A stretch of 64,000 nt of DNA from Pontibacterium sp964228735 (GTDB lineage: Bacteria > Pseudomonadota > Gammaproteobacteria > Pseudomonadales > Balneatricaceae). The notes below the pieces were generated by a model. The model was not told where the DNA came from, ran no database searches, and worked only from the letters and a program-made list of their open reading frames with translations. Both the position numbers and the translations under genes were made by a program. Where the stretch lies: contig NZ_CAXRBQ010000086.1 of NCBI RefSeq assembly GCF_964228735.1, positions 123,713-187,712 of the forward strand, given 5' to 3'. Positions 7,786 through 17,078 of this stretch are shown piece after piece. How positions within the stretch are numbered: position 1 is the stretch's first letter; every line of letters begins with the position of its first letter.

Positions 7786-9122
7786 TGAATTCCCATCTGT
7801 TAAAAGAGGAACCTGTGCAGCAGGAAGGTCTAAGAATACTGGCACCGCGGCCAAAAACCGTGGAGGAAACCCAGTTACCTATGCACTTCTTAGCAGAATT
7901 ACTCGTAAAACACATTAATGACGCGGGCTTACTGACACTGAAGCAGTTAATGCAACGCATTGCATTGGCAGGCCCTGTCATTGAGGAAATTATTAGCTTT
8001 CTGCGTAAGGAAGTATTGATCGAAGTACATTCCAGAGGGTTCGAACACAGGGAATTGTATTACGGTTTGACTCAGCGGGGGCGCGATTATGCGGTTGATG
8101 CCTTCGCCAAAAGTGGTTACGTCGGCCCTGCTCCTGTGCCTATGAATCTATATCGCGCAGTGGTAGAGGAACAGTCGATACATAACTTCAAGGTCACAAG
8201 GGATCATTTCTATCGCGCTTTTTCCAAGATCACATTAAAAGCGGAACTCAAAGATCAACTTGGACCCGCGCTCAATTCAGGCCGGGCCATTTTCATTTAT
8301 GGTCCCGCTGGTACCGGTAAAACGTACATCACACAGAAAATGCTGAAGCTGTTTGATGATAGCTGCCTGATTCCGTACGCAATTGAGATCGACGGCACCG
8401 TAGTAAGTGTGTTTGATCCGCTTATTCATCACCCGGTGGAAGAGATCAAGACAAATCCTAATGTCCTGCTCGACGATGACTACGATGCGCGATTTGTGCG
8501 TTGCGAACGTCCTGTTGTAATTACCGGTGGTGAGTTGGGCATGGAGATGCTTGAGGTGAACTATAACCCGGTACTGAAAGAGTACCAGGCACCGTTACAG
8601 CTCAAGGCAAACAACGGCATGTTCATCATCGACGATATGGGCCGTCAACGGGCTACGCCGATGGAGATCTTTAACCGTTGGATCGTACCTCTGGAAGAGC
8701 ATACCGATTACCTGACACTGAGTGCTGGTAAGCACGTTCAAACACCGTTCGATCAGGTTGTGGTGTTTTCCTCCAACATTAATCCGCTTGATCTGGCCGA
8801 CGAAGCGTTCCTGCGCCGTATCGGCTACAAAGTGTACTTCGGCTTTCTTGAGCCAAACGAGTATGAGCAGATCTGGCGCCAGGAGTGCGCTGAACGTGAC
8901 ATTCCATTTGATCCGGAACTTCTGCACTACGTGCTTTACCAGTTGCACGGCACAAAAGGTGTTGCGTTGCGTCCATGTCATCCCCGCGATTTGTTGGGAA
9001 TGGCTTGGGATCGGTTCTTGTATCAGGGCGGCGAAGGTCACCTGATGCCGGAACATCTGGATTGGGCTTGGAGTAGCTACTTTGTCGCACTGGATGCACA
9101 AAAACAGATGACTGAACGTTAA
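7782..9122 (+). CDS. Winged-helix / AAA+ ATPase embedded in the Tad locus
   Basis: 446 residues. Residues about 30-110 resemble a winged-helix domain (LLTLKQLMQRIALAGPVIEE and a following wing, ELYYGLTQRGRDYA). Then comes an AAA+ domain with Walker A GPAGTGKT at residues 174-181 and Walker B MFIIDDMG with the Asp pair at about 284. A sensor-1-like VVFSSNINP and an arginine-containing FLRRIGYKV segment follow. No membrane helix is seen. It is not TadA (different motifs) nor TadZ (not the ParA fold). ATG at 7782 overlaps the tadV stop; GTG 7761 and ATG 7770 or 7785 are alternatives. A role in pilus assembly or its control is inferred from position. Confidence 0.85.
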   Translation: MMNSHLLKEEPVQQEGLRILAPRPKTVEETQLPMHFLAELLVKHINDAGLLTLKQLMQRIALAGPVIEEIISFLRKEVLIEVHSRGFEHRELYYGLTQRGRDYAVDAFAKSGYVGPAPVPMNLYRAVVEEQSIHNFKVTRDHFYRAFSKITLKAELKDQLGPALNSGRAIFIYGPAGTGKTYITQKMLKLFDDSCLIPYAIEIDGTVVSVFDPLIHHPVEEIKTNPNVLLDDDYDARFVRCERPVVITGGELGMEMLEVNYNPVLKEYQAPLQLKANNGMFIIDDMGRQRATPMEIFNRWIVPLEEHTDYLTLSAGKHVQTPFDQVVVFSSNINPLDLADEAFLRRIGYKVYFGFLEPNEYEQIWRQECAERDIPFDPELLHYVLYQLHGTKGVALRPCHPRDLLGMAWDRFLYQGGEGHLMPEHLDWAWSSYFVALDAQKQMTER

Positions 9123-9143
9123 GCCTCTAGGGAGGGTTTTCTC

Positions 9144-9908
9144 ATGTTAAAAACCAGAACGGTGACATTATTCATCCTTTCGGTCGCCTTTGCCGTAGGC
9201 GCAGCCTGGATAGCGAATAACTGGATCAGTTCCCAGAAAACGACTGTTGCTAAACAGGAAAAAGTGGGGCAGCCGGTGGTCTTAGCAGCGCTGGATATTC
9301 CCTATGGGCACACCATTGAACGTCGGCATCTCAAGGTCGTAATGATGCCGGAGGATGTTGCTCCGGTTAACAGCTTCAGAAGTGTAGATGATGTGGTGGG
9401 CAAAGTATCAACAAATATTCTGCTGCCAGATGAGATCATTCGTACCGAACGTGTATCCGATCACCTCGAAGGGGCGACACTGGCGGCGCTTATCGATCCG
9501 GAAATGCGTGCATTTACTGTGCGAGTAGACGATGTGGTGGGCGTAGCAGGGTTCCTGTTGCCGGGTAACCGCGTGGATATCATTGCATCCCGCTCCAGAG
9601 GTAAGGGCAATGTGTCTTCAACCACTTTGCTGAAAGACGTCAAGGTACTGGCGGTCGATCAGACTGCGAGAACGGATAAGAATGATCCTGTTGTGGTACG
9701 TGCGGTAACGCTGGAGTTAACCCCCCGCGAAGCCGAGAAACTGGCTGAGGCACGTGGCGAAGGCTCTATTCAGTTAACCCTGCGTAATCCAGTCGCGGAA
9801 GAACCAAAACAGGTGGCGAAAGCAAAACCAAAACGTACCTATAAGGCGGCACCGAAGGTGATCGTAATTAAAGGTACAGAGTGGCAATCCAAGAAGGTTC
9901 CGATGTAA
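9144..9908 (+). CDS. cpaB: Flp pilus assembly protein CpaB/RcpC
   Basis: 254 residues with an N-terminal membrane anchor (residues 8-27). A SAF-type domain follows at about 42-105 (VVLAALDIPYGHTIERRHLK, the usual CpaB signature), then the conserved RAFTVRVDDVVGVAGFLLPGNRVDI block. The protein is a periplasmic partner of the Tad secretin. The C-terminus is Lys-rich. ATG at 9144 follows AGGGAGGG. It keeps the usual position just before the secretin gene. Confidence 0.92.
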   Translation: MLKTRTVTLFILSVAFAVGAAWIANNWISSQKTTVAKQEKVGQPVVLAALDIPYGHTIERRHLKVVMMPEDVAPVNSFRSVDDVVGKVSTNILLPDEIIRTERVSDHLEGATLAALIDPEMRAFTVRVDDVVGVAGFLLPGNRVDIIASRSRGKGNVSSTTLLKDVKVLAVDQTARTDKNDPVVVRAVTLELTPREAEKLAEARGEGSIQLTLRNPVAEEPKQVAKAKPKRTYKAAPKVIVIKGTEWQSKKVPM

Positions 9909-9996
9909 TGCAGTTGCATAAAAAATGAAGTGTGGAGATTCATGAAGCCTGGAAAGACCTCGTGATCACGCCACAAGGGAAAGCAGAGGAATGATC

Positions 9997-11667
9997 ATGG
10001 CATATTCAGCAACCGTAGAAGATACAGGCCGTCACAGCCTGTCGGAAAGATGGCTAATACAGTTCCTTATGCTGCTGATAATCGCAGTGCTAAGTATCAG
10101 TAACGCATATGCAGTGGATGAAGCTATCGCGCTCGAACGCAAAGCTAAAATCGTTAACGTTCCACTCTACAAGTCTCGGATTATCCAGCTGGGTGGTCCA
10201 GTACACAAAATATCGGTAGGTAACAAAGAGGTCGCCGATATTCTCGTGATGCGCTCCAACCAGGTGTACATCGTGGGGAACGGGATTGGTACCACCAACA
10301 TTCTGATGTGGGATAGCCAGAACAATCTGACTCAATCCCTGGATGTCGAGGTAACCCCCGATGTGAATTCCCTCAAAGAGAAACTGCACCAACTCCTGCC
10401 GGGTGAGTCAATCCGTGTGAATATGTCACAAGGGGCAATCGTTCTAAGTGGCGAAGTGTCTAATGCACTCAGTATGGATACAGCCATGAAGGTTGCCCAC
10501 AGCTATCTCCAGGCACCGTCGTCAGAAGGTGCGACCACCGAAGGTAATGTAATAAACCTGATGAATATCGGTGGTTCTCAGCAGGTCATGTTGAAAGTAA
10601 CGGTGGCTGAAGTGTCCCGCTCCGTAATGAAGCGATTGGGCATCAAATTCCATAGCTTCTCTCAGGGTGGGGATACCAATTGGGGAGCGGTCAGTGGTGG
10701 CGCTACATTCCCTGATTCAACATCCTTTAATGCGATTGGGGATGAGGTGGTAGTTTCCCGCAGTGGCTTGTTTAACTCGGGAGGCGTCGTTGGTCCAGCG
10801 GTGGATGAGTTTGCACCTGGGGATCTGGCCATCTCTGATAAAGGCTTGTTTGCCAGTTACTTAGACGATGACTTCCTCTTCTCTATCGCCATTGATGCCG
10901 CCAAGGATAACGGTCTGGCTAAGGTATTGGCGGAGCCTACCCTGACAGCACTGACCGGTCAGGAGGCCGAGTTCCTGTCAGGTGGTGAGTTCCCGATCCC
11001 GGTACCGGATCAATATGGTATCACCATCGAATTCAAAGAGTTTGGTGTTGGCCTGAAGTTTATCCCGGTGGTACTCGATTCCGGGCGCATTAACCTCAAT
11101 TTGAACGTTAGTGTCAGTGAATTGGTCAGCTCAACGTCCGTGTCAATCGGTGGCGGTGCGGCTAGCGCAGGATTCTTTGTGCCAGCCCTGACCAAGCGCA
11201 GTGCCCGTTCTACCGTGGAGTTGGGTGATGGCCAGACAATTGGTATCGCAGGCCTGATCAGCGAAAACATGCGTGACGCGGTATCCAAGTTCCCGGGCCT
11301 GGGCGATATCCCAGTGCTGGGTCATCTGTTCCGCAGTCAGGAATTTGAAAAAGGCGAGACCGAACTGGTGATTATGGTGACACCGACACTGGCTCAACCG
11401 TTCGATGCGGCTGATATCCAGCTGCCGGGGGATGGATTCGTCGAGCCGAATGATTTCGAGTTCTACATTCTGGGCCGCACCCACACCGTAGTTTCAGAGG
11501 ACTCCACTGCTGAAGATCAAGAAGCGGCAGCCGAAGGTGAAATCGAACCTGCGCCTGAGTCCGAAGAGGAGGTAACCGCCCAGGCCTTTGCTGTGGATGA
11601 TGAGGATGCGGTTGTACGATCGGCCGCGGGTGGTTCGGAAAGTAAGTTCGGTCACAGTATTAACTAA
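9997..11667 (+). CDS. cpaC: Tad secretin RcpA/CpaC
   Basis: 556 residues, the outer-membrane channel for Flp pilus export. It has an N-terminal signal segment (LIQFLMLLIIAVLSISNAYA) and an N-terminal secretin domain with KIVNVPLYKSRIIQLGGPV and ADILVMRSNQVYIVG. A BON-like region (VNMSQGAIVLSGEVSNA) precedes the secretin core, which contains VMLKVTVAEVSRSVMKRLG, LAEPTLTALTGQEAEFLSGGE and LGDIPVLGHLFRSQ. ATG at 9997 has AGAGGA 6 nt upstream and is preferred to ATG 9991. After the core comes a tail of about 75 residues rich in Glu, Asp and Ala, which is unusual for the family. Confidence 0.93.
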   Translation: MAYSATVEDTGRHSLSERWLIQFLMLLIIAVLSISNAYAVDEAIALERKAKIVNVPLYKSRIIQLGGPVHKISVGNKEVADILVMRSNQVYIVGNGIGTTNILMWDSQNNLTQSLDVEVTPDVNSLKEKLHQLLPGESIRVNMSQGAIVLSGEVSNALSMDTAMKVAHSYLQAPSSEGATTEGNVINLMNIGGSQQVMLKVTVAEVSRSVMKRLGIKFHSFSQGGDTNWGAVSGGATFPDSTSFNAIGDEVVVSRSGLFNSGGVVGPAVDEFAPGDLAISDKGLFASYLDDDFLFSIAIDAAKDNGLAKVLAEPTLTALTGQEAEFLSGGEFPIPVPDQYGITIEFKEFGVGLKFIPVVLDSGRINLNLNVSVSELVSSTSVSIGGGAASAGFFVPALTKRSARSTVELGDGQTIGIAGLISENMRDAVSKFPGLGDIPVLGHLFRSQEFEKGETELVIMVTPTLAQPFDAADIQLPGDGFVEPNDFEFYILGRTHTVVSEDSTAEDQEAAAEGEIEPAPESEEEVTAQAFAVDDEDAVVRSAAGGSESKFGHSIN

Positions 11668-11682
11668 GCAGGGGACAGGACC

Positions 11683-11952
11683 ATGAAACTTCAAAAGATT
11701 CTGATGCCAGGTGCTGTTCTGACACTCACTGCAGCGCTGGTTGGGTGTTATGGCAACTCCACTTTGCCGGAGCAGGGAGAAGGCTATCACGAGATGGTCG
11801 AGCGCCAGACTGCGTACCCAGACAAGATGGTTGAAGCGGGCAATCCGCCACTGGATGGCACGGTTGCTGCCCGGGTAGTTAAAACCTACCGGGCTGATGC
11901 AGCCGAACGAGACTCTGTACGTAGCACCATCAATGTCAATATTGGTAAGTAA
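11683..11952 (+). CDS. Small Tad-locus lipoprotein
   Basis: 89 residues with a lipoprotein signal: a hydrophobic leader and lipobox ALVGC with the acceptor Cys at 22. The mature part is short and polar. Many Tad loci carry a small lipoprotein (CpaD or RcpB) next to the secretin; this protein is shorter than those and not clearly similar, so a secretin-pilot role is inferred from position only. ATG at 11683 follows GGACAGGA; the gap to the secretin gene is 15 bp. Confidence 0.75.
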   Translation: MKLQKILMPGAVLTLTAALVGCYGNSTLPEQGEGYHEMVERQTAYPDKMVEAGNPPLDGTVAARVVKTYRADAAERDSVRSTINVNIGK

Positions 11953-12044
11953 TTTCCGGCTCAAACGATCAGTCCGTTGTTCCTGACAGCTGAGAGGCGC
12001 GACGGACTGCCTATCAAATACTTGTTGAATAGGAGGAACTGACG

Positions 12045-13424
12045 ATGGATAGGCCTTATTCAACCCGGATGGTTTCTCCGCGCAGTTTTAAGCGGCAACG
12101 CGGCGTTGTGATGGTGATTCTTACCATCGGGATGCTCGCAATCTTAGCGATGAGTGGTTTAGCACTCGATAGTGGACATATTCTTTTAACCAAAACCCGC
12201 CTTCAGAATGCTGTAGATGCCGCAGCATTAAGCGCTGCAGAAGTACTGAGCACCACCGGTAGTACGGCGAATGCAACCGCTGAAGCTAATGCAGCGTTCA
12301 CATCCAATCTGGATGCTCCGGGCAATAGCCAGCTGGCTGATGCCTGGGCGGACGGTGCCGGGGAGATCACCCTGAACGTGGAGTTCTCGACGGTTGTCTC
12401 TCCTTTCACTCCGTCAGGGAATCCGCCTTATGTGCGGGTAACCGCCACCGGATTTACGCTGGATAGTTGGTTGGTTCAAGTCGTCGGGATTACCGAAACC
12501 GAAGTGGTTGCCAGTGCTGTCTCCGGACCATCTGCGGGATTGACCGGTATCTGTAATGTCGCGCCCATCCTAGCGTGTGGTTGTCGTCCCGGTATCGATC
12601 CCGGCTGTTGCGACCCAACCGGGCCTGCCGGCTGTTCCGGCGACGACTATATGGAGGACTCCTTCAACCCGGTCCTGCCGGCGGCAGGAACACTGGATGT
12701 CGATGATATTACCGGTCTGAGCCAACCTGCGGGGGTCGGTAGCGACGTCGGCCCGGGTAACTACCAGATGTTACGTATGGACGGCGCCAAAGGTGCCAGC
12801 GACTTGCGTAATGCGCTTGCTGGAAACTCCGATTACTGTGTCGATACCAATGCCGACGGTGAAGACTGGGTGGATACCGAACCCGGTAACATGGCGGGGC
12901 CAGTATCAACCGGTTTGAATGCCCGCTTTGATGGCAGCAACAAGTTTGATGTCCCTGCGGATTATCTGACCGAAGAGTTTCTGGAAGATGAAGGCGATGA
13001 GTTGATCATTGTTGAAGATCCGGATGGGCTTAACGTAGTAACAACCGCATCAGGATTGGATCCAAGCGGCAGTGTATTTGACTACGCCCAGTATGCCAGT
13101 GAAATTGGTTCTGCGGTTTGCGGTGCGAGTGGTGGTATCGAATGTCAGCAGTGGCGTCGCATGATGGTGCTGCCAATCGGCAACTGTGACGGCTCAATCA
13201 ATGGTACCAGCAGTCCGGTCGAAGTTCATGCTTACGGCTGTTTCATGTTGTTGCAGCGGGTGGAACATACCGGTAAGCGTGCCGTGTTTGGTCAGTTTGT
13301 ACCAAATCCTGGTGGCAACTCCATTCCTGGTTGTGACGCCACCGGCGGTATCGATCCTGACCTGCCGGAGTATGCGCCAACCAAGATCGTACTGTACCGC
13401 AACTCAGACAGTGGAGATTCATGA
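12045..13424 (+). CDS. tadG: TadG-like pilus assembly protein
   Basis: 459 residues. The N-terminus is the TadE/G-type anchor: RQRGVVMVILTIGMLAILAM followed by SGLALDSGHILLTKTRLQNAVDAAALSAA. The rest is predicted periplasmic. Around residues 169-200 there is a dense Cys cluster (CNV...CGC...GCC...GC), and further Cys are scattered to the C-terminus, so disulfides or metal binding are possible. I see no clear von Willebrand A MIDAS motif, which longer TadG proteins have. ATG at 12045 follows AGGAGGA. Its stop overlaps the next start. Confidence 0.82.
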   Translation: MDRPYSTRMVSPRSFKRQRGVVMVILTIGMLAILAMSGLALDSGHILLTKTRLQNAVDAAALSAAEVLSTTGSTANATAEANAAFTSNLDAPGNSQLADAWADGAGEITLNVEFSTVVSPFTPSGNPPYVRVTATGFTLDSWLVQVVGITETEVVASAVSGPSAGLTGICNVAPILACGCRPGIDPGCCDPTGPAGCSGDDYMEDSFNPVLPAAGTLDVDDITGLSQPAGVGSDVGPGNYQMLRMDGAKGASDLRNALAGNSDYCVDTNADGEDWVDTEPGNMAGPVSTGLNARFDGSNKFDVPADYLTEEFLEDEGDELIIVEDPDGLNVVTTASGLDPSGSVFDYAQYASEIGSAVCGASGGIECQQWRRMMVLPIGNCDGSINGTSSPVEVHAYGCFMLLQRVEHTGKRAVFGQFVPNPGGNSIPGCDATGGIDPDLPEYAPTKIVLYRNSDSGDS

Positions 13425-13900
13425 TGAAACCTATCTTTGAATCTCAAAAAATGCCCAAGCGCCAGCGAGGTCTCGCAGCGGTGGAGTTCACAATCGCCGC
13501 ACCGATCCTACTGATGCTGTTTATTGGTACGGCCGAACTGGGCAAGTTGCTGTACGACTACAACACCTTGAGCAAGGCGCAGCGAAACGGGATCCGTTAC
13601 CTGGCGGCCCAGGCTTCTCCTGGTCAAACGGAGGCCGCGATTGATAACACTACCTTCATCGACAATGCCACAAATCTTGTGGTGTATGGCAACCTGGCGG
13701 GCACTGGTGATCCTCTGCTGGAAGGCTTTAGCACCGATGATGTGACGTTTGATGATCCCACCGTTGATGACGTTCGCGTTACGGTCACCTATGACTACTC
13801 ACCAATGATATTTAATGCCGTGCCAAGCTTTGGATTTGGGACGCCGACGGCTCTGAATTTTACCCTGAGCTCCTCTATCACCATGCGCGCGTTGTTGTAA
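13421..13900 (+). CDS. tadE: TadE-like pseudopilin (first copy)
   Basis: 159 residues. A prepilin-like segment RQRGLAAVEF, with the cleavable Gly and Glu5, precedes a hydrophobic helix (TIAAPILLMLFIGTAELGKLL) and a YNTLSKAQRNGIRYLA stretch typical of TadE. Processed by TadV and thought to act as a minor pilin or assembly factor. ATG at 13421 overlaps the tadG stop by 4 nt (ATGA). Confidence 0.88.
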   Translation: MMKPIFESQKMPKRQRGLAAVEFTIAAPILLMLFIGTAELGKLLYDYNTLSKAQRNGIRYLAAQASPGQTEAAIDNTTFIDNATNLVVYGNLAGTGDPLLEGFSTDDVTFDDPTVDDVRVTVTYDYSPMIFNAVPSFGFGTPTALNFTLSSSITMRALL

Positions 13901-13920
13901 GGGGAGTGGGAGGATTGACC

Positions 13921-14400
13921 ATGTTTAAAAAACAACGAGGAATGACAAGTGTCGAATTCGCCATTGTCGGAGCTGTCTTTTTCATTCTGTTGTTTGCGGT
14001 GATTGAGTTCGGGCGTTTGATGTTTGTGATGAACACGCTCGATGAGGTTACCCGAAGGGGCGCACGTCTGGCGGCGGTATGCCGAGTTGGACCGGCGGAG
14101 GTGACGTTTATTCAGAACCGAGCCATTTTCGACGGCAATATCATTGACGGGCTGGAGGCTGCTAATGTTCAGGTCCAGTATTTTGAGGACGACGGTACTA
14201 CTGAGGTAACCCCCGACGCCGCGGACCCGGATAGTTCAATTCCTCTAATCGATTATGTTCGTGTGGGTATCGTCAATTATCAACATACGATGTTGATTCC
14301 AACCTTTAACCTGACAATACCCGTACCGGATTTTTCTACAACGATTCCAAGTGAAAGCCTGGGTGTACATCCAGATGGAAGCTCAGCGAGCTGTTCTTAG
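13921..14400 (+). CDS. tadF: TadE/TadF-like pseudopilin (second copy)
   Basis: 159 residues, beginning MFKKQRGMTSVEFAIVGAVF, which holds the pseudopilin cleavage site and hydrophobic helix. A conserved LDEVTRRGARLAAVC follows. It is a second TadE-domain protein; the tadF symbol rests on position and family. ATG at 13921 has GGGAGG 8 nt upstream and is chosen over GTG at 13906. Confidence 0.83.
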   Translation: MFKKQRGMTSVEFAIVGAVFFILLFAVIEFGRLMFVMNTLDEVTRRGARLAAVCRVGPAEVTFIQNRAIFDGNIIDGLEAANVQVQYFEDDGTTEVTPDAADPDSSIPLIDYVRVGIVNYQHTMLIPTFNLTIPVPDFSTTIPSESLGVHPDGSSASCS

Positions 14401-14412
14401 GGAGAGATGAGT

Positions 14413-15651
14413 ATGATGAATGACCTGGTAAATCATACCGCGCATCAGCCCCGACTGGATTTTGGTCACCGGGACTGCCAGATATTGATCGCGAGTCGTT
14501 CGACTGCGGCTGTGGATAACCTCAAGCAGATTCTGGCACCGTTACCGAAGACCAAGTTCAAAACGCAGGTGTTGATGAACGGTCATATCGATCCGTTAAG
14601 TGGTCTGGATGCACTGCCGGATCTATTGGTGTTCCGATTGGACTCCAACTGGGAGGTGGAGCTGGAAGCGTTGTGTGCCCGTCCGGCTTGTCAGCGCCCA
14701 CCGATGATAATTGTGAGTGCTGAGAGTGATCCACAGGTGATGCGATCTAGCATGCAGGCCGGCGCACGGGACTTCTTTGTGGAGCCGTTGGATGTAGAAG
14801 AGATCCAGCGTTCTGTGGAGCGCTTAAGCCGAGAGGTAATGGACAATCCCTCCGACCAAGAGGCAAAAATCACAATTGTGATGAATGCCAAGGGGGGATC
14901 GGGTGCCAGTCTAATTGCCTCTAATGTAGCGCATGCATTGTGCCAGGAATATGAACAACGGGTTGCCCTGGTGGATCTTGATCTGCAGTTCGGCTCTCTC
15001 TCCTACTATCTTGATCTCAACCTTAAACACGGTATCAAAGAAGCATTAGATAACGTGGATGATCTGGATGCTATTGCACTGGACGGTTATCTGGTGAAGC
15101 ACAGCAGTGGCCTCAGGGTAATGGGGGTTGAAGAGGGACGTATGATCCTCAACGACGAGGTGTCCAGTGAGCGACTGCGGCACCTGATATCCCTCTTGGC
15201 CCGTGCCCACGATCATGTAGTGATTGATGTGCCGCGTCAGATTGATCTGATCACTTCAACCGTACTGGAGATGGCGGATCAGATAGTTGTCGTGACTCAG
15301 CAGAGTATCACGCATCTACGGGATACTTCGCGCCTGCTGGATGTCTTGCGGGATGACCTGGAAATTCCCAACGAGCATCTGGAGGTGGTGATTAATCGCT
15401 ACCAGAAAAACTCGATGATCACCCAGACAGAGATTGAGAATGCACTCAAATTCAAGTCTATGATCTGTATTCCTAATGACTTCAAGAGCGTTTCTGAATG
15501 CCTGAACGATGGTGTTCCGCTGCTGAATGTTGCCCGCAGGGCCCCGGTTACCAAGGGGGTAATAGAATTGTGTGAATCGGTGCGTGGAAATAAAGCCGAT
15601 GCATCTCACACCGTTCTCGGACGGCTATTTGCCAAACTTAAGGGGGCCTAA
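14413..15651 (+). CDS. tadZ: TadZ/CpaE ParA-like localisation ATPase
   Basis: 412 residues. The N-terminal about 130 residues form a receiver-like domain (CQILIASRSTAAVDNL, SMQAGARDFFVEPLDVEEI). The C-terminal domain is MinD/ParA-type with a deviant Walker A: MNAKGGSGASLIASNVA, in which the usual KT/KS after GG.G is GAS. It then has ALVDLDLQFGSLSYYLDL. In Tad systems TadZ/CpaE places the machine at the pole. The start at 14413 is preferred: AGGGAG lies 8 nt upstream, against 2 nt for ATG 14407. Confidence 0.88.
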   Translation: MMNDLVNHTAHQPRLDFGHRDCQILIASRSTAAVDNLKQILAPLPKTKFKTQVLMNGHIDPLSGLDALPDLLVFRLDSNWEVELEALCARPACQRPPMIIVSAESDPQVMRSSMQAGARDFFVEPLDVEEIQRSVERLSREVMDNPSDQEAKITIVMNAKGGSGASLIASNVAHALCQEYEQRVALVDLDLQFGSLSYYLDLNLKHGIKEALDNVDDLDAIALDGYLVKHSSGLRVMGVEEGRMILNDEVSSERLRHLISLLARAHDHVVIDVPRQIDLITSTVLEMADQIVVVTQQSITHLRDTSRLLDVLRDDLEIPNEHLEVVINRYQKNSMITQTEIENALKFKSMICIPNDFKSVSECLNDGVPLLNVARRAPVTKGVIELCESVRGNKADASHTVLGRLFAKLKGA

Positions 15652-15654
15652 GAT

Positions 15655-17064
15655 ATGTCACTATTAAGCGAACGACTCAATCTGCTTCGAGGCCAGGCAT
15701 CAAAAGATGAGCAGGGATTTGATTCAGATCTAGCAACCCAGGAACCGGTTGAACAAAAAACCGCAAAACCCGCGCACCCACCTTTGCATATCACGTTGTT
15801 GTCCCCCGCTGAAGCTGAGTGTAAGGAGCAGATCTATAAGGAACTTCTGAAAGTCATGGATCTGTCCCTGATCGATAGCCTTGAAGAGCAGGAGGCACGA
15901 CGACAGATTCGTGAAATATGCTCGCACCTGATGTCTGAATCAGAAGTGCCGCTGAGCGCCGTTACACGTGAGCGAATTGTTGAGCAGATTGAAAATGAAA
16001 TCATGGGGCTAGGCCCCCTGGAGCCATTGCTCTCCGATACGACGATTTCAGATATCCTGGTGAATGGATACGACACCGTGTATGTGGAACGCTTCGGTAA
16101 GCTGGAACACTGCCCGGTGAAATTCACCAACAATGTGCACCTGCTCAACATCATCGACCGTATCGTATCCAGCGTTGGGCGTCATATCGATGAAGCGTCC
16201 CCGATGGTTGATGCCCGATTGGAAGACGGGTCCCGTGTGAACGTGATCATCCCACCGCTTGCGCTGGACGGTCCGCAAATGTCCATTCGTCGCTTCGCAG
16301 TCGAGTTGCTGACGATGGAAAACCTCGTGCAGTTAGGCTCAGTCCCGGAGCAGGTTGCGCCCATTCTAAGGGCTATCGTAAAAGCACGGCTCAATATTTT
16401 GATCTCGGGTGGTACCGGCTCAGGTAAAACCACCATGCTTAATATCCTCTCCGGATATATTCCAGAGGATGAACGCATCGTCACTATTGAAGACTCCGCC
16501 GAGCTTCAGCTGCAGCAACCACACGTTGTACGTTTGGAAACCCGCCCACCAAACATTGAAGGTAGAGGTGAGGTAACCCAGCGTGACCTGGTTAAAAACA
16601 GTTTGCGTATGCGACCTGACCGTATCGTCCTGGGTGAGGTACGTGGTGGTGAAACATTGGATATGCTGCAGGCGATGAATACTGGTCATGATGGTTCCCT
16701 GACAACCATCCACGCCAACAGTCCGCGTGATGCGTTGGGGCGTATTGAAAACATGGTCTCCATGACGGGTATCAACTTCCCGACCAAAGCGCTTCGTGCC
16801 CAGATTGCATCCGCTATTGATGTGGTGCTTCAGGTCGGCCGCTTAGAGGACGGTCGTCGTCGCTTGCTGAGTATTCAGGAAGTGAATGGCATGGAAGGCG
16901 ACATCATTACGATGTCTGAACTGTTCCAGTTCCAGCGTCATGGCCTGGACGAAGATGGCAATGTACTTGGTGAATTTGTTGCAACCGGTGTAGTGCCTCA
17001 GTTCCATCAGCTGCTTGCGCAGAAAGGTTATAACTTGCCGCTGGAACTGTTCGAGCCCGAATAA
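15655..17064 (+). CDS. tadA: Tad secretion ATPase TadA/CpaF
   Basis: 469 residues, the cytoplasmic GspE/VirB11-type motor that powers pilus extension. Residues about 90-200 are the N-terminal domain (IMGLGPLEPLLSDTTISDILVNG). Walker A GGTGSGKT lies at residues 252-259, the Asp box at TIEDSAELQ, Walker B in RMRPDRIVLGEVRGGE, and the His box in LTTIHANSPRDALGRIENM. The N-terminal 60 residues look disordered. It is 3 bp from tadZ, in the usual tadZ-A-B-C order. Confidence 0.95.
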   Translation: MSLLSERLNLLRGQASKDEQGFDSDLATQEPVEQKTAKPAHPPLHITLLSPAEAECKEQIYKELLKVMDLSLIDSLEEQEARRQIREICSHLMSESEVPLSAVTRERIVEQIENEIMGLGPLEPLLSDTTISDILVNGYDTVYVERFGKLEHCPVKFTNNVHLLNIIDRIVSSVGRHIDEASPMVDARLEDGSRVNVIIPPLALDGPQMSIRRFAVELLTMENLVQLGSVPEQVAPILRAIVKARLNILISGGTGSGKTTMLNILSGYIPEDERIVTIEDSAELQLQQPHVVRLETRPPNIEGRGEVTQRDLVKNSLRMRPDRIVLGEVRGGETLDMLQAMNTGHDGSLTTIHANSPRDALGRIENMVSMTGINFPTKALRAQIASAIDVVLQVGRLEDGRRRLLSIQEVNGMEGDIITMSELFQFQRHGLDEDGNVLGEFVATGVVPQFHQLLAQKGYNLPLELFEPE

Positions 17065-17078
17065 GAGGAGGGTAGACA

